A DNA stretch of 64,000 nucleotides from Mailhella massiliensis. Lineage in GTDB: Bacteria > Desulfobacterota > Desulfovibrionia > Desulfovibrionales > Desulfovibrionaceae. The position numbers and the translations under genes are program-made. The notes beneath the pieces were generated by a model, which worked only from the letters and a program-made list of their open reading frames with translations, did no database searches and was not told the DNA's origin. The DNA is taken from the NCBI RefSeq assembly GCF_900155525.1, contig NZ_LT706952.1:1002406-1066405 (forward strand), in the 5' to 3' direction. Of the stretch, positions 35,367 through 44,496 are shown in pieces (within the stretch, counting starts at the first letter, position 1; each line of letters starts with the position of its first letter).

Positions 35367-36947
35367 CTATTCCTCCACTACGCCGGACATTCTTGAAATA
35401 CCCAGCTTACGCATTCTTGCCCTCAGCGTGCTGGGATTCATATCAAGCAGCTCAGCCGCGCCGCCTCTGCCCGTAATGCGGCCGCCCGTCATATGAAGAA
35501 CCCGACGAATATGAGCTTTTTCCACATCTTCCATGCGTAATGAACTACACGCCTGCCCCGTTTCTGCAGAAAGAACGACAGGTTCTTCTCTGACGGGAGG
35601 CGCACTGAACATACCTGCGAAAAGATCACGCCCGACCTCAATGGTAAAAGAGCTTTCCCTTGTCCCATTCCAGATGAGCATGGCCCGTGTAACGGCATTC
35701 TGCATCTCTCGGATATTTCCCGGCCACGGGTAAGCACAGAGACGGCGCATTTCCGAAGGTGCAAGTTTGGGAGCCGCCACGAATCCTACCCGACGAGCCT
35801 GCTGAAGAATAAAAAAATTCAGAAGAACAGGGATATCCTCCGGTCGTTCGCGCAGAGCGGGAATATAGATGGGAAAAATACTCAGGCGGTACAATAAATC
35901 CTGCCGGAATCGCTTTCTGCGCACGAAATCCACCAGATTTCTGTTGGTTGCGGCGATGATGCGCACATTCACAGGAATTTCAATGCTGCTCCCCACCCGC
36001 TCGATCACTCTTTCCTGAAGCACGCGTAAAAGATGCGCCTGAGCTGCCATGGGCAGCTCGCCAAGCTCGTCCAAGAGAAGCGTGCCCGTGTCGGCCAGTT
36101 CAAAGCAGCCGGGCGTGTCCTTGTCCGCCCCGGTGAACGCCCCTTTCTGATAGCCGAAAAGCTTGGACTCCATAAGAGAAAAAGGTATGCCGCCACAGTT
36201 GATCTTAATGAAGGGACGACGATAGCGGCCCGAACCACGATAGATCATGTTGGCGATTCCTTCCTTTCCGGTACCCGTTTCCCCCAGAAGAAGTATCGGA
36301 ATCTCTTCCCGGCTTACTCTGCTCAACATCCGCATGATATTCTGCATACCCGGCAGATAGTTCAGACTGAAAAAATCGGCATCATGAGGAGGTATCTCGA
36401 CCTCACAGTTCGGAGGGGCCATTCTGTTCCATACATAGCGGAAACTTTCGGACAACTCGAAGCAGGTAGCCACGTCACCTTCTCCGAAGGCATCCTTGCG
36501 GAAGGCCACAAGTCCTATCACGCCGATGAAGCGCTTCTGAATCACCGCTCGCACGAAAAGCAGGGAAAACTCGTCCGTACTGGCTTCACGCATGTATTTT
36601 TTCAGTACGGAAACGGTAACGGCCCCGTAATCGTCCTTTCCACAGATACGCACCATCGTCTCATGATATGAGGCAAGAAGAACCGCATCGGCCTCCTTGC
36701 TTTGTTGCCAGTAAAGCAGAATGTTTTTCTTGTAGGGAGGCCATACCTTATATATTCGTGAGGTATAGCTCGAGGGTTCAACCCAAAGAACGTGATTGAA
36801 TTCCAGGACTTGACTCAGAGCTGAGAAAAGCCGCTCAAGAAACACCTCCTGCGAGGAACCGTGGGCCGCGGCTTCCCTCAGAAGCCTCTTGACCTTTCCA
36901 CACTGGGGGTGAGGTGCGGCATCGGGAGAAACGAGATACGTCTTCAT
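35367..36947 (-). CDS. Sigma-54-dependent transcriptional activator
   Basis: A 526-residue enhancer-binding protein. The N-terminal ~190 residues form a GAF-like sensory region (VLEFNHVLWVEPSS...FIGVIGLVAF), probably binding a small molecule. The AAA+ domain has Walker A GETGTGKEG, the sigma-54 contact loop GAFTGA and Walker B LLLDELGELPM. A Fis-type helix-turn-helix ends the protein (GGAAELLDMNPSTLRARMRKLG). It is divergent from the hydrolase/TctCBA cluster, which has a consensus sigma-54 promoter, so it is the probable activator. The start at 36947 is preferred over 36971 because the latter would place the ATG inside an operator-like repeat, though the ribosome site is poor for both. Confidence 0.93.
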   Translation of the reverse strand: MKTYLVSPDAAPHPQCGKVKRLLREAAAHGSSQEVFLERLFSALSQVLEFNHVLWVEPSSYTSRIYKVWPPYKKNILLYWQQSKEADAVLLASYHETMVRICGKDDYGAVTVSVLKKYMREASTDEFSLLFVRAVIQKRFIGVIGLVAFRKDAFGEGDVATCFELSESFRYVWNRMAPPNCEVEIPPHDADFFSLNYLPGMQNIMRMLSRVSREEIPILLLGETGTGKEGIANMIYRGSGRYRRPFIKINCGGIPFSLMESKLFGYQKGAFTGADKDTPGCFELADTGTLLLDELGELPMAAQAHLLRVLQERVIERVGSSIEIPVNVRIIAATNRNLVDFVRRKRFRQDLLYRLSIFPIYIPALRERPEDIPVLLNFFILQQARRVGFVAAPKLAPSEMRRLCAYPWPGNIREMQNAVTRAMLIWNGTRESSFTIEVGRDLFAGMFSAPPVREEPVVLSAETGQACSSLRMEDVEKAHIRRVLHMTGGRITGRGGAAELLDMNPSTLRARMRKLGISRMSGVVEE

Positions 36948-36992
36948 GGCATTATTTGACCTTTTCTTCATATTTGACGATCAAATAATGCC
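36948..36992. promoter_or_regulatory. Inverted-repeat operator/enhancer between activator and hydrolase genes
   Basis: GGCATTATTTGA (36948-36959) recurs inverted as TCAAATAATGCC (36981-36992), and TATTTGA (36971-36977) lies between. This gives three TATTTGA-type half-sites, two forming a tight palindrome TATTTGACGATCAAATA. The block lies 63-107 bases upstream of the -24 box, a typical enhancer position, so it is probably the activator's binding site. Confidence 0.75.
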
Positions 36993-37054
36993 ATTTTTCT
37001 CTTCAAGGTCAAGTATGGATCTTATAATATATTGTTAATAAACGTTTTTTATTT

Positions 37055-37070
37055 TGGCACGCTTATTGCT
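37055..37070 (+). promoter_or_regulatory. Consensus sigma-54 promoter
   Basis: TGGCACGCTTATTGCT matches the -24/-12 consensus TGGCACG-N4-TTGCT exactly. The hydrolase start codon lies 52 bases downstream. With the divergent sigma-54 activator gene and inverted-repeat sites just upstream, this is a complete enhancer-dependent control region. Confidence 0.93.
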
Positions 37071-37121
37071 AAAAGGAAGATAGTACAATGTTTCCCATTC
37101 CGGGCACTCAAGGAGAATCCC

Positions 37122-39086
37122 ATGAAGCGAGCCAAAAGAGTTTTGCTTGTCGGCATCGACGGCTGTGTACGTAAGCTGGTTGAACAGCATATCGAAGAAG
37201 GCATCTGCCCCAATTTCAAAAAAGTATTCGACGCGGGCACAAAGAGCCTGAACAGCCTCTGCCCCATGCCTACCATCACGCCGCCGAACTGGGCCACCAT
37301 AGCCACCGGCTGTTATCCCGTGACTCATCAGATTACCGACTACTGGCGACATATTCCCGGCACCTCTCCTAACGCCGCCAATACGGAAATGAACTTCAGC
37401 GGTGAACGCATCAAGGCCGAAACCATCTGGGAAGCGGCCGAACGCGCGGGAAAGACCTCCATCGTAGTGAACTGGCCCACCTCCTACGGATTGAACAAAC
37501 GCTTTAAACACTCCATCATCCTCGGTGGTTCCGGCCTTTCCTGCGGTACTATTCAGGACAACGAAACTGCCGCGAAGCTGGGGGCGCCCTACTCCGGCGG
37601 TCAGCTTTTCTGCGACGACCTCATCTGCTCCTCCCGCTTCCATCCCGGCGGCATTCAGGGAGAACTCCAGCCTGCGCAAGACTGGAAGAACGTGGACGAC
37701 ATGGGCGACGACCCCTTGGAATTCCCCTTTGAGCTCACCTTTGAAAAAAGCCCCTTCCGCATCAAAAAGCCTACCTGGTACTGGCTTGTACGCGAACTCG
37801 GCAACAACGGCTACGACACGGTGACGCTCTCCCCCTCCCGGGACATGAACGACGCTTTCTTCACACTGAAGCTCGACGAATGGTCTGGACGCGTCTTTAC
37901 CAACATCGAACTGGAGGACGGTTCCGTCAAGGAAGTTGCTTTCCTCGGCAAGATACTCAATCTTTCCGACGACGGCTCCGACTTCGACTTCTATATCACC
38001 CAGATGCTGAATACCGACGGCGACCTGTGGTGCTTCCCTCCTGAAGCCGCTGCGCCTCTGCGCGACATTGAAGCCGTTCCCACCACCAAGGCCGGATTTC
38101 TTCTGCGCATGATGGGCTGGTACGACGATGAAATGTTCTCCCAGCTCATTGAAATGCACAATAAGTGGCTGGGCGAAACGCTCGTCAAGCTCATGGAAAA
38201 CAACGACTGGTCGCTGTGCTTCTTCCACACGCATCCTACCGACTCCGTGTACCATTACCTGATGACCGAACTTGATCCCGCCACCTGCTCCTCCCAGGAG
38301 GCACACGAACACGCATGGGACTTCCATCGCCGCCTGTACCGCTCCACCGATGCCATGCTCGGCAAGCTGCTGGAATGCGCAGACGACGGCGAAACACTCA
38401 TCATTCTCGTGTCCGACCACGGGTCCAAAGCCGACGGCGCCCCCTTTGCCCCCACCGTCCCCCTCATTGACGCAGGCCTGCTTGCCGTCGACGAAAGCAA
38501 GGAACCCAACGAAGCGGTGAAGCTTACCATCAAAAACCTCGGCAAAGCCCAGGCCGAAGCCATGCTCAAGGCCAATGCCGAACCCATCATTGAACAGTCC
38601 AAGGCTTTCCCGCAACGTACCTGCTATGTGTATGTCAACCTGAAAAGCAAATACCCCGGCGGCATCGTAGAGGACGAAGACTACTACAAGGTGCAGCGCG
38701 AGATCATCGACGCCCTGTACGCCTATGTGGATCCCAACACGGGCAAACACCCCGTAGCATGCTGCATGACCAAGCAGACTGCCCGTCTCATCGGAATGGG
38801 CGGCGACCAGTGCGGCGACGTCATCTATACGCTGTGGCCCGAATACGGCTCTCAGCACGGTGCTTTTTTCGCCACAGATACCTGGGGAATCGGCGATCTG
38901 CACACGCTCTCCGTCTTCTACGGTCCAGGATTCAAGAAGGGCTACCAGATGGAAAGAAGCGTGCAGCTGGCCGACATCGCTCCTACCATCTGCTACATGC
39001 TCGGCCTTCCCTATCCCAAGGACTGTGAAGGCTCCGTTCTTTACCAGGCACTGGAAAACCCCGACGCCTATACCGTCAAATCCTGA
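37122..39086 (+). CDS. Alkaline-phosphatase-superfamily phosphodiesterase/nucleotide pyrophosphatase-like hydrolase
   Basis: A 654-residue metal hydrolase of the type I phosphodiesterase/NPP branch. First metal ligand Asp13 is in GIDGC. The nucleophile is probably Thr53 in PTITPPNWATIATG. Further ligands lie in HTHPTDSVYH (Asp, His) and SDHGSKADG (Asp, His), with a last His probably in YGSQHGAFF. No signal peptide is seen, so it acts in the cytoplasm after uptake. AAGGAG precedes the ATG at 37122. It is the first gene under the sigma-54 promoter and is followed by a TctCBA transporter, which suggests the imported compound is a phosphate, phosphonate or similar ester that it cleaves. Substrate unknown. 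Confidence 0.85.
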   Translation: MKRAKRVLLVGIDGCVRKLVEQHIEEGICPNFKKVFDAGTKSLNSLCPMPTITPPNWATIATGCYPVTHQITDYWRHIPGTSPNAANTEMNFSGERIKAETIWEAAERAGKTSIVVNWPTSYGLNKRFKHSIILGGSGLSCGTIQDNETAAKLGAPYSGGQLFCDDLICSSRFHPGGIQGELQPAQDWKNVDDMGDDPLEFPFELTFEKSPFRIKKPTWYWLVRELGNNGYDTVTLSPSRDMNDAFFTLKLDEWSGRVFTNIELEDGSVKEVAFLGKILNLSDDGSDFDFYITQMLNTDGDLWCFPPEAAAPLRDIEAVPTTKAGFLLRMMGWYDDEMFSQLIEMHNKWLGETLVKLMENNDWSLCFFHTHPTDSVYHYLMTELDPATCSSQEAHEHAWDFHRRLYRSTDAMLGKLLECADDGETLIILVSDHGSKADGAPFAPTVPLIDAGLLAVDESKEPNEAVKLTIKNLGKAQAEAMLKANAEPIIEQSKAFPQRTCYVYVNLKSKYPGGIVEDEDYYKVQREIIDALYAYVDPNTGKHPVACCMTKQTARLIGMGGDQCGDVIYTLWPEYGSQHGAFFATDTWGIGDLHTLSVFYGPGFKKGYQMERSVQLADIAPTICYMLGLPYPKDCEGSVLYQALENPDAYTVKS

Positions 39087-39097
39087 TCTGATACCTT

Positions 39098-39127
39098 ATG
39101 TTGCGGGGGAATACTCCCCCGCAACAT
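39098..39127 (+). other. Perfect 13-base-pair intercistronic hairpin
   Basis: ATGTTGCGGGGGA (39098-39110) and TCCCCCGCAACAT (39115-39127) pair perfectly around the loop ATAC, without a T-run. It lies between the hydrolase and receptor genes and may be an mRNA 3' stabiliser or partial attenuator that sets their expression ratio. Confidence 0.7.
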
Positions 39128-39145
39128 GACATCTGTGGAGGATAT

Positions 39146-40087
39146 ATGTTTAAACGTTTTGTATGCCTGGCCGCCGTCACGCTTCTTGCTTCCATAAGCT
39201 TTGTCGTCCCCTCCCATGCCGCATGGCCTGAAAAACCTGTAAAATTTCTTCTTGGATCTGGTGCCGGAACCTCTATTGACATGGTAGGCCGCGTCATCGC
39301 ACAGAAACTTTCGGAAAAATACGGCAAACCCTTCGTTCCTACCAATGTTTCCGGCGGAGGACTCGGCGCCTTTGCCATGACCCTCAAAAATTCCAAGGCC
39401 GACGGCTACACCATAGGGATGGGTGCGGACACCATGTTCACATTCAACTCCCTTGATCCCGGCTCACGTTTCAAAGCATCCGACTTCGTCTTTCTCTGCA
39501 CCATCTTCCAAGGAGACGCTTCCTACATCGTCTCTCCCGATAAAACGTGGAAGGATCTGCGCGAGGCCCTCGAAGCAAGCAAAACCATGCCCCGTCCTCT
39601 CACCTATCAGTTCCAGACGGCCATGGACCGCAAGGTCTTTGAAATTCTGGCCGAAGAAGTAGGGGCGAAAGTCTCCATGGTGCCCATGCAGTCACCTTCC
39701 GCCGGTGTCACTGCCGTCATCGGCGGCCATACGGACATAGCCTACTCCGGCGGACTGCACTATGAGCAGGACAGAGCGGGCAAGGTGCGGACACTCACTA
39801 TGACCACAACAAAGCGCACCCCCCACTTCCCCGACGTACCCACCACTCTGGAGCTGTTCAAGGCCCAGCTCCCCATGGACGCCTACCGCGTCATTGTTAT
39901 CCCCAAGGGATTTCCCAAGGATATCCAGGTTCAGCTGGAAAAAGACCTGGAAGAAATCATCACCTCTCCTGAATTTTCCGAAATAGTCGACAACAAGCTG
40001 CACTTCTTCCCTGCATATCACAATGCGGCGGAGACAGCCCGTATCATCGCTGATCAGCTGGAATTCTGTAAAATCTTCTGGGAATAG
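39146..40087 (+). CDS. Tripartite tricarboxylate transporter substrate-binding protein (TctC family)
   Basis: A 313-residue periplasmic receptor. The signal peptide ends at PSHA-AWP (residue about 25). Mature family features are WPEKPVKFLLGSGAGTSIDMVGRVIAQKL (strand-loop-helix at the ligand site) and GGHTDIAYSGGLHYEQ. GGAGGATAT precedes the ATG. With TctB and TctA genes following, it forms a complete three-part system for a small organic acid. Hairpins flank the gene on both sides, fitting strong and independent control of receptor level. Confidence 0.92.
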   Translation: MFKRFVCLAAVTLLASISFVVPSHAAWPEKPVKFLLGSGAGTSIDMVGRVIAQKLSEKYGKPFVPTNVSGGGLGAFAMTLKNSKADGYTIGMGADTMFTFNSLDPGSRFKASDFVFLCTIFQGDASYIVSPDKTWKDLREALEASKTMPRPLTYQFQTAMDRKVFEILAEEVGAKVSMVPMQSPSAGVTAVIGGHTDIAYSGGLHYEQDRAGKVRTLTMTTTKRTPHFPDVPTTLELFKAQLPMDAYRVIVIPKGFPKDIQVQLEKDLEEIITSPEFSEIVDNKLHFFPAYHNAAETARIIADQLEFCKIFWE

Positions 40088-40113
40088 CCGTCATCTCCGA
40101 CATATCTGCAAGC

Positions 40114-40177
40114 GGGGCACTCCCTTCGAAAGGCCTTCCCTGCTCGTCCTGCGGACATCAACAAGAAGGAGTGCCCC
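40114..40177 (+). other. Long stem-loop between tctC and tctB
   Basis: GGGGCACTCCCTTC (40114-40127) pairs with GAAGGAGTGCCCC (40165-40177) with a single bulge, around a 37-base loop. The 186-base gap is otherwise non-coding. It probably protects the receptor transcript or reduces read-through into the permease genes. Confidence 0.65.
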
Positions 40178-40273
40178 CCACATACTGCGCTTACGGTTCG
40201 CAAGCTCGGAAGAGTTTGCAGTCAAGCAGGCCGCACGCCCCTGCTTCAACCCCTAAAAACCGACGGAACGCAT

Positions 40274-40723
40274 ATGTACCGCACCCATATTCTCTCGTCT
40301 CTGTTTTCCATTCTGTTCGGGATAATCCTGCTGGTATGGATCATCCCGACACAGACTCCTGAATGGCCCGGATACGGTATGCCGGCCTCCATGCTGCCCA
40401 ATATTCTCGCATGGATCATCATCATATCCGCATCCATAAATCTTATTAAAGTCTTTCTTACCGGATACGGCAAAGGACAGGAAGCGCCTCTGTCTCCCCG
40501 GATGTTCGCACATCTTCTGGGTTTCGTCGCCATACTCGCGGCAGCTATGCCCCTCATGTCGCTCTGCGGTTACTTCATCGGCGGTGCCATCATCATGCTG
40601 ACGCTTTGCCTGCTGTGCGGCGAGCGCAATCCTATACGCCTCATCATCGTAGCGGCAGCCACCCTTCTCGTCATCTGGGCGGCATTGTGGAAAGGACTCT
40701 CCGTCCTTCTTCCCGGCATGTAG
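40274..40723 (+). CDS. Tripartite tricarboxylate transporter small permease (TctB family)
   Basis: A 149-residue inner-membrane protein with four predicted membrane segments: SLFSILFGIILLVWII, ILAWIIIISASINLI, LLGFVAILAAAMPLM and a C-terminal pair around FIGGAIIMLTLCLL and LIIVAAATLLVIWAA. Size and position before tctA are typical of TctB. The ribosome site is weak (GGAA), in keeping with lower production than the receptor. Confidence 0.9.
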   Translation: MYRTHILSSLFSILFGIILLVWIIPTQTPEWPGYGMPASMLPNILAWIIIISASINLIKVFLTGYGKGQEAPLSPRMFAHLLGFVAILAAAMPLMSLCGYFIGGAIIMLTLCLLCGERNPIRLIIVAAATLLVIWAALWKGLSVLLPGM

Positions 40724-40747
40724 GATCCATCCAGCAAGGAGTCTCTT

Positions 40748-42256
40748 ATGGACATCATTCTTTCCGGGTTCAGCGATTCTTTGAACTGGATCAACGTACT
40801 CTACGTCATTCTCGGCGTATCCATCGGCATCGTGGTGGGATGCATCCCAGGCCTCTCCGGCCCCATAGCCATCGCCATGGTCATTCCCCTCACCTATTTC
40901 ATGCCCACCATCGGTGCCATAGGTTTCCTTGTAGGTATCAACAAAGGCGGCTGTTTCGGAGGTTCCATCTCCGCCATTCTACTGAACACACCGGGTGCTC
41001 CAGAGGCTGCTGCAACATGTTTCGACGGCTATCCGCTGGCAAAACAGGGCAAAGGCCTCAAAGCCATGAAAACCGCCCTCATATCCTCCGTATTCGGCGA
41101 CTTTTTCTCCACCTGTCTCGTCATTCTCGTAGCGGGAGCAGTGGCCAAGTATGCCCTTAAAATGGGACCGGCGGAACTTCTCTCCGTACTCATTCTCGCC
41201 ATGACCCTTATTGCAGCTCTCGAAGCCGACAACTTCTTCAACGGCGTTATTTCCGCAGCTCTCGGTATTCTTGTTGCCTGCATAGGTATGGAACCCGTGG
41301 CCGGCCTGCCCCGTTTCGACTTCGGCATCTATCAGCTTGAATCGGGTCTGCCTATCGCCACTCTCGGCGTCGGCCTGCTGGCTGTAGCGGAAATTGTCCG
41401 ACAGTGCACCGCCTGCGACGACAAGGAATGCAAGTTTGAGGACATGCTTTCAGTGGATTATAAGGATCCCAAAAATGATCTTTCCCTTCGGGAAATGATT
41501 TCCCTCATTCCCACGCTCATCCGTTCTGCATTGATCGGATCCGGTATCGGTGCGTGTCCGGGACTCGGCTCCACAGTGGCCTGTTTCCTTTCCTACGGAG
41601 TCGCTGAAAAATCCGCCAAACCCGGAGATAAGTTCCGCCAGGGCGACATCAAGGGGGTATGTGCCCCTGAAACGGCAAACAACGCTGTGGTCGGCGCTGC
41701 TCTCATTCCCCTGTTCACGCTGGGTATTCCCGGTTCCGTCGCGGCATCGCTGCTGGTCGGCGCATTCATCGTCCACGGCATCACGCCCGGCCCCCTCATG
41801 TTCGAGGAACATGGCCGCACGGTGTACGGCGTATACGGCAGTATGATACTCGGCAACATAGCCACACTTATCCTCGGCCTGATCAGTATCCGCGTATTTG
41901 TGAAAGTGCTGGACATACCCAAGGAAGTTCTCTACCCCGTCATACTGTTCATCTGCCTCATGGGAGCATACGCCATGGAAAGCGACCCCTTCGCAGTGTA
42001 TGTGATGGCAGTTTTCGGCTTCGTGGGATACATGATGAGAGCTGTGCATTTTTCCATCGTCACCTTCATCATAGGCTTTGTCCTTGGCAAGTCCTTTGAA
42101 ATCTCCCTGCAGCAGACACTTCTCACCTTCAACGGCGACATGAGCATCATGTTCACAAGTCCCATAGCGCTGTTCTTCAATCTCTGCACCATAGCCTTCG
42201 TGTGCTGGAACAGCTGGAGCGCCGTCAAGAAGCTGAAGACCTCCAAAAACGCCTAG
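40748..42256 (+). CDS. Tripartite tricarboxylate transporter large permease (TctA family)
   Basis: A 502-residue transporter with about 12 membrane segments. TctA hallmarks are GIVVGCIPGLSGPIAIAM near the N-terminus, GSISAILLNTPGAPEAAATCFDGYP, and a second copy in the other half, GSGIGACPGLGSTVA and LFTLGIPGSVAASLLVGAF. AAGGAG precedes the ATG. It uses a cation gradient to import the substrate delivered by TctC. It is 24 bases after tctB. Confidence 0.95.
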   Translation: MDIILSGFSDSLNWINVLYVILGVSIGIVVGCIPGLSGPIAIAMVIPLTYFMPTIGAIGFLVGINKGGCFGGSISAILLNTPGAPEAAATCFDGYPLAKQGKGLKAMKTALISSVFGDFFSTCLVILVAGAVAKYALKMGPAELLSVLILAMTLIAALEADNFFNGVISAALGILVACIGMEPVAGLPRFDFGIYQLESGLPIATLGVGLLAVAEIVRQCTACDDKECKFEDMLSVDYKDPKNDLSLREMISLIPTLIRSALIGSGIGACPGLGSTVACFLSYGVAEKSAKPGDKFRQGDIKGVCAPETANNAVVGAALIPLFTLGIPGSVAASLLVGAFIVHGITPGPLMFEEHGRTVYGVYGSMILGNIATLILGLISIRVFVKVLDIPKEVLYPVILFICLMGAYAMESDPFAVYVMAVFGFVGYMMRAVHFSIVTFIIGFVLGKSFEISLQQTLLTFNGDMSIMFTSPIALFFNLCTIAFVCWNSWSAVKKLKTSKNA

Positions 42257-42266
42257 GGAGGTTCTC

Positions 42267-43505
42267 ATGGCCGCCATCATGAAACTGCCTCTGCCCGGAA
42301 TCCTGGCGCTGCTCAGTACAGGATACGCACTAAGCTTCTTCCAGCGGGTGTATCCTTCCGTTCTGGCTCCTGATCTGATGAAAGCCTTCAGTCTCGACGC
42401 CGCTTCCTTCAGTCTCATCAGCTCCGCCACCATGCTGGGCTACGCCGTCACGCAGATTCCTTCCGGGCTCCTCGCGGATGTGCTGGGTGGCCGCAGAACT
42501 CTGGCGTTGTACCAGATTTTCGCAGGCGTGTTCTGTATTCTGTTCACCTTCTGTGACGGTCTTGTCTCCGCCGTAGCGTGCCGCTTCATACTCGGTCTCA
42601 CGCTCGCCAGCAACGTACCTTCCTACAAGGTGCTTGCCGCCTCCGTTCCTGCCAACCGTTACGCCATGTACTGCAGCATTCTCACGGGCTGCGGCATCAT
42701 AGGCACCATGATGGCATCCAGCCCCCTTGTGATGCTCACGGAACTGGTTGGATGGCGAGCGGCCCTGCTCATGGTGGGTATCTTCACCCTGATTCTCGGT
42801 TCGACCCTCTGGCTTCTGCTCGACGACAAAGACATCACCTCAGCCTCAGGCACCGTTTCCATACAGGAAAACATCCGTACACTTAAAGCTGGTCTTCGTC
42901 AGGTTGTACGGATGAAGAACTTCTGGCTCATTTTCATCTGGTTCATGTTCATCATCGGCAATATGTTCGTTGTCGTCACCACCTGGTGGGGCAGTTACCT
43001 CATGCAGGCAAACGAACTCAGCAGGGAAAACACAGGACTCAGCATTCTGCTTATGTCCTGCATCCCCCTGCCGTTCATGCTGCTTTTTCCCTGGCTTTCC
43101 GACAACGTCCTTCATTCCCGCAGAGTCTTTCTGCTGGTCTCAGCTCTCGGACAGGCTCTGCTGCTCGGCTGGATCTGCATCCACAGGGAAACCACCTTTT
43201 CCTTCCTGGAACTCACCGTCATCGGCATACTGTTTACTCTGGTTACCAACTGCATGGGGCCCATCAGCTTCACTATGATGAAGGAGAGCGTTCCCGCTTC
43301 CGCTCTGGCCTCCGCCTGTGGTTTTCTCAACTGCAGCGCCCCCATAGCGGCGGCCGTCCTCCAGGGGATGTTCGGCAGCATTCTCACCGCAGACCTGAAC
43401 GCAGGACTTGCCCCGCTCCCTGCCTATGCCGATGCATTCATGCTTCTCACCGCAGGCAGCGTTGTCGCCCTTGTGGCTACGCTGTTCATGAAAGACACCC
43501 TGTAA
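42267..43505 (+). CDS. Major facilitator superfamily transporter
   Basis: A 412-residue secondary transporter with about 12 membrane segments. The N-terminal MFS signature is seen in LISSATMLGYAVTQIPSGLLADVLGGRRTL, with the loop 2-3 motif GLLADVLGGRR. GGGAGG precedes the ATG, ten bases after the tctA stop. A second transporter in the same transcript suggests it exports a product or takes up a related compound. The ligand cannot be read from sequence. Confidence 0.9.
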   Translation: MAAIMKLPLPGILALLSTGYALSFFQRVYPSVLAPDLMKAFSLDAASFSLISSATMLGYAVTQIPSGLLADVLGGRRTLALYQIFAGVFCILFTFCDGLVSAVACRFILGLTLASNVPSYKVLAASVPANRYAMYCSILTGCGIIGTMMASSPLVMLTELVGWRAALLMVGIFTLILGSTLWLLLDDKDITSASGTVSIQENIRTLKAGLRQVVRMKNFWLIFIWFMFIIGNMFVVVTTWWGSYLMQANELSRENTGLSILLMSCIPLPFMLLFPWLSDNVLHSRRVFLLVSALGQALLLGWICIHRETTFSFLELTVIGILFTLVTNCMGPISFTMMKESVPASALASACGFLNCSAPIAAAVLQGMFGSILTADLNAGLAPLPAYADAFMLLTAGSVVALVATLFMKDTL

Positions 43506-43517
43506 CCCCTACCTTCC

Positions 43518-43787
43518 ATGACAGGCGAAGAAATCTATCACTTTACTCAGGATACGCTCTGCGCTCTGGCCCGCGCCGCAGGAGTTGGCGTAGAATTTAT
43601 GGAACCCATTGTCCTCATGGGCAAACTCAGAATCCACAAGACACCGGAAAAAGACGATGCCTATTATTGGCAGCAGACGCTTCTTCTGCGCGTCCGCCGC
43701 GAGAAAGGGCAACTCGGCACATCATGGATTTTTTTCGATGCCGAGGGAAAAGAAATCACCCGTCTTTTTCAGGAAAAAACACGATAA
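43518..43787 (+). CDS. Small unknown protein, 89 residues
   Basis: I do not recognise this protein. It has an N-terminal helix (TGEEIYHFTQDTLCALARAAG) and then strands with alternating polar/hydrophobic pattern (WQQTLLLRVRREKGQLGTSWIFFDAEGKE). It is soluble, with no signal or membrane segment. It sits 12 bases after the MFS gene and 10 bases before the next gene, so it is translated as part of the operon. A binding or accessory role is possible; nothing more can be supported. Confidence 0.7.
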   Translation: MTGEEIYHFTQDTLCALARAAGVGVEFMEPIVLMGKLRIHKTPEKDDAYYWQQTLLLRVRREKGQLGTSWIFFDAEGKEITRLFQEKTR

Positions 43788-43797
43788 GGAGTCACTC

Positions 43798-44403
43798 ATG
43801 GCCACCGGTAAAAATGTCTTCATTCTTTTCTCCCAGGTTTCCGACAATGTTCTGAAAAACAGCGAAGCCGAACTTCTCGTAAAAATGCGTCGCAAGGGCG
43901 CTCTCGTTCCCCTTTCCGTGGTGAACGATGTAAAAATGGAGGCACTCGCCGGTGCGGTCGCCGGTGAAAGTATGATCGACGCCGCCAAAAATGCGGGTTA
44001 TGTAGTGGAACCCATCGCCGCAGGCAGCGAGCTTTCCGTGGTAGAAGGACTCGATGATGAATCCGCGCTTCTCGCCGAACTCGACAAGGCCTTCGCTATT
44101 GCATCCACGAAGATGATTCTCGTCATTGTCACTCCCACCATGGCTCTGTTCTACGGCCTCGGTATTGAACGCAACATCGTGCTCACCTCCCCCCTTCCCG
44201 CCGCCTCCATCGCCCCCACGCTGGCATGGCTCGGAGACCTGCCGCTTCCCGCTCAGGTGGAAGCCGCTCCGGCTTACGCCGTTATCAAGGGATTGAACTT
44301 CAAGGCCAGAGAAATCGCCAAACTCAAGGATACCAACGACGCACTCATGCTTAAAATCGAGCGTGACAACCGCAAGCCCTGGGACAAGCACGACTGCGCC
44401 TAA
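43798..44403 (+). CDS. Unknown 201-residue protein
   Basis: I do not recognise the family. AAGGAG lies 6 bases before the ATG at 43798, so it is well translated. The protein starts with strand NVFILFSQ and an alternating helix/strand pattern (LAGAVAGESMIDAAKNAGYVVEPI; STKMILVIVTPTMALFYGLGIERNIVL), suggesting an alpha/beta fold. The only cysteine is next to the C-terminus (KHDCA). It is cytoplasmic. It lies between the unknown 89-residue protein and the OsmC-like gene in the sigma-54-linked cluster. Whether it is an enzyme or carrier is open. Confidence 0.75.
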   Translation: MATGKNVFILFSQVSDNVLKNSEAELLVKMRRKGALVPLSVVNDVKMEALAGAVAGESMIDAAKNAGYVVEPIAAGSELSVVEGLDDESALLAELDKAFAIASTKMILVIVTPTMALFYGLGIERNIVLTSPLPAASIAPTLAWLGDLPLPAQVEAAPAYAVIKGLNFKAREIAKLKDTNDALMLKIERDNRKPWDKHDCA

Positions 44404-44496
44404 AAGAGCCTTCTCTTCTCTCTCCGGCGCCCGGAGCACGCGCCGCATACTCCGGGCGCTTTCCTACCCCTTCCGCCCGCCAGCAAGGAAAAAGCC

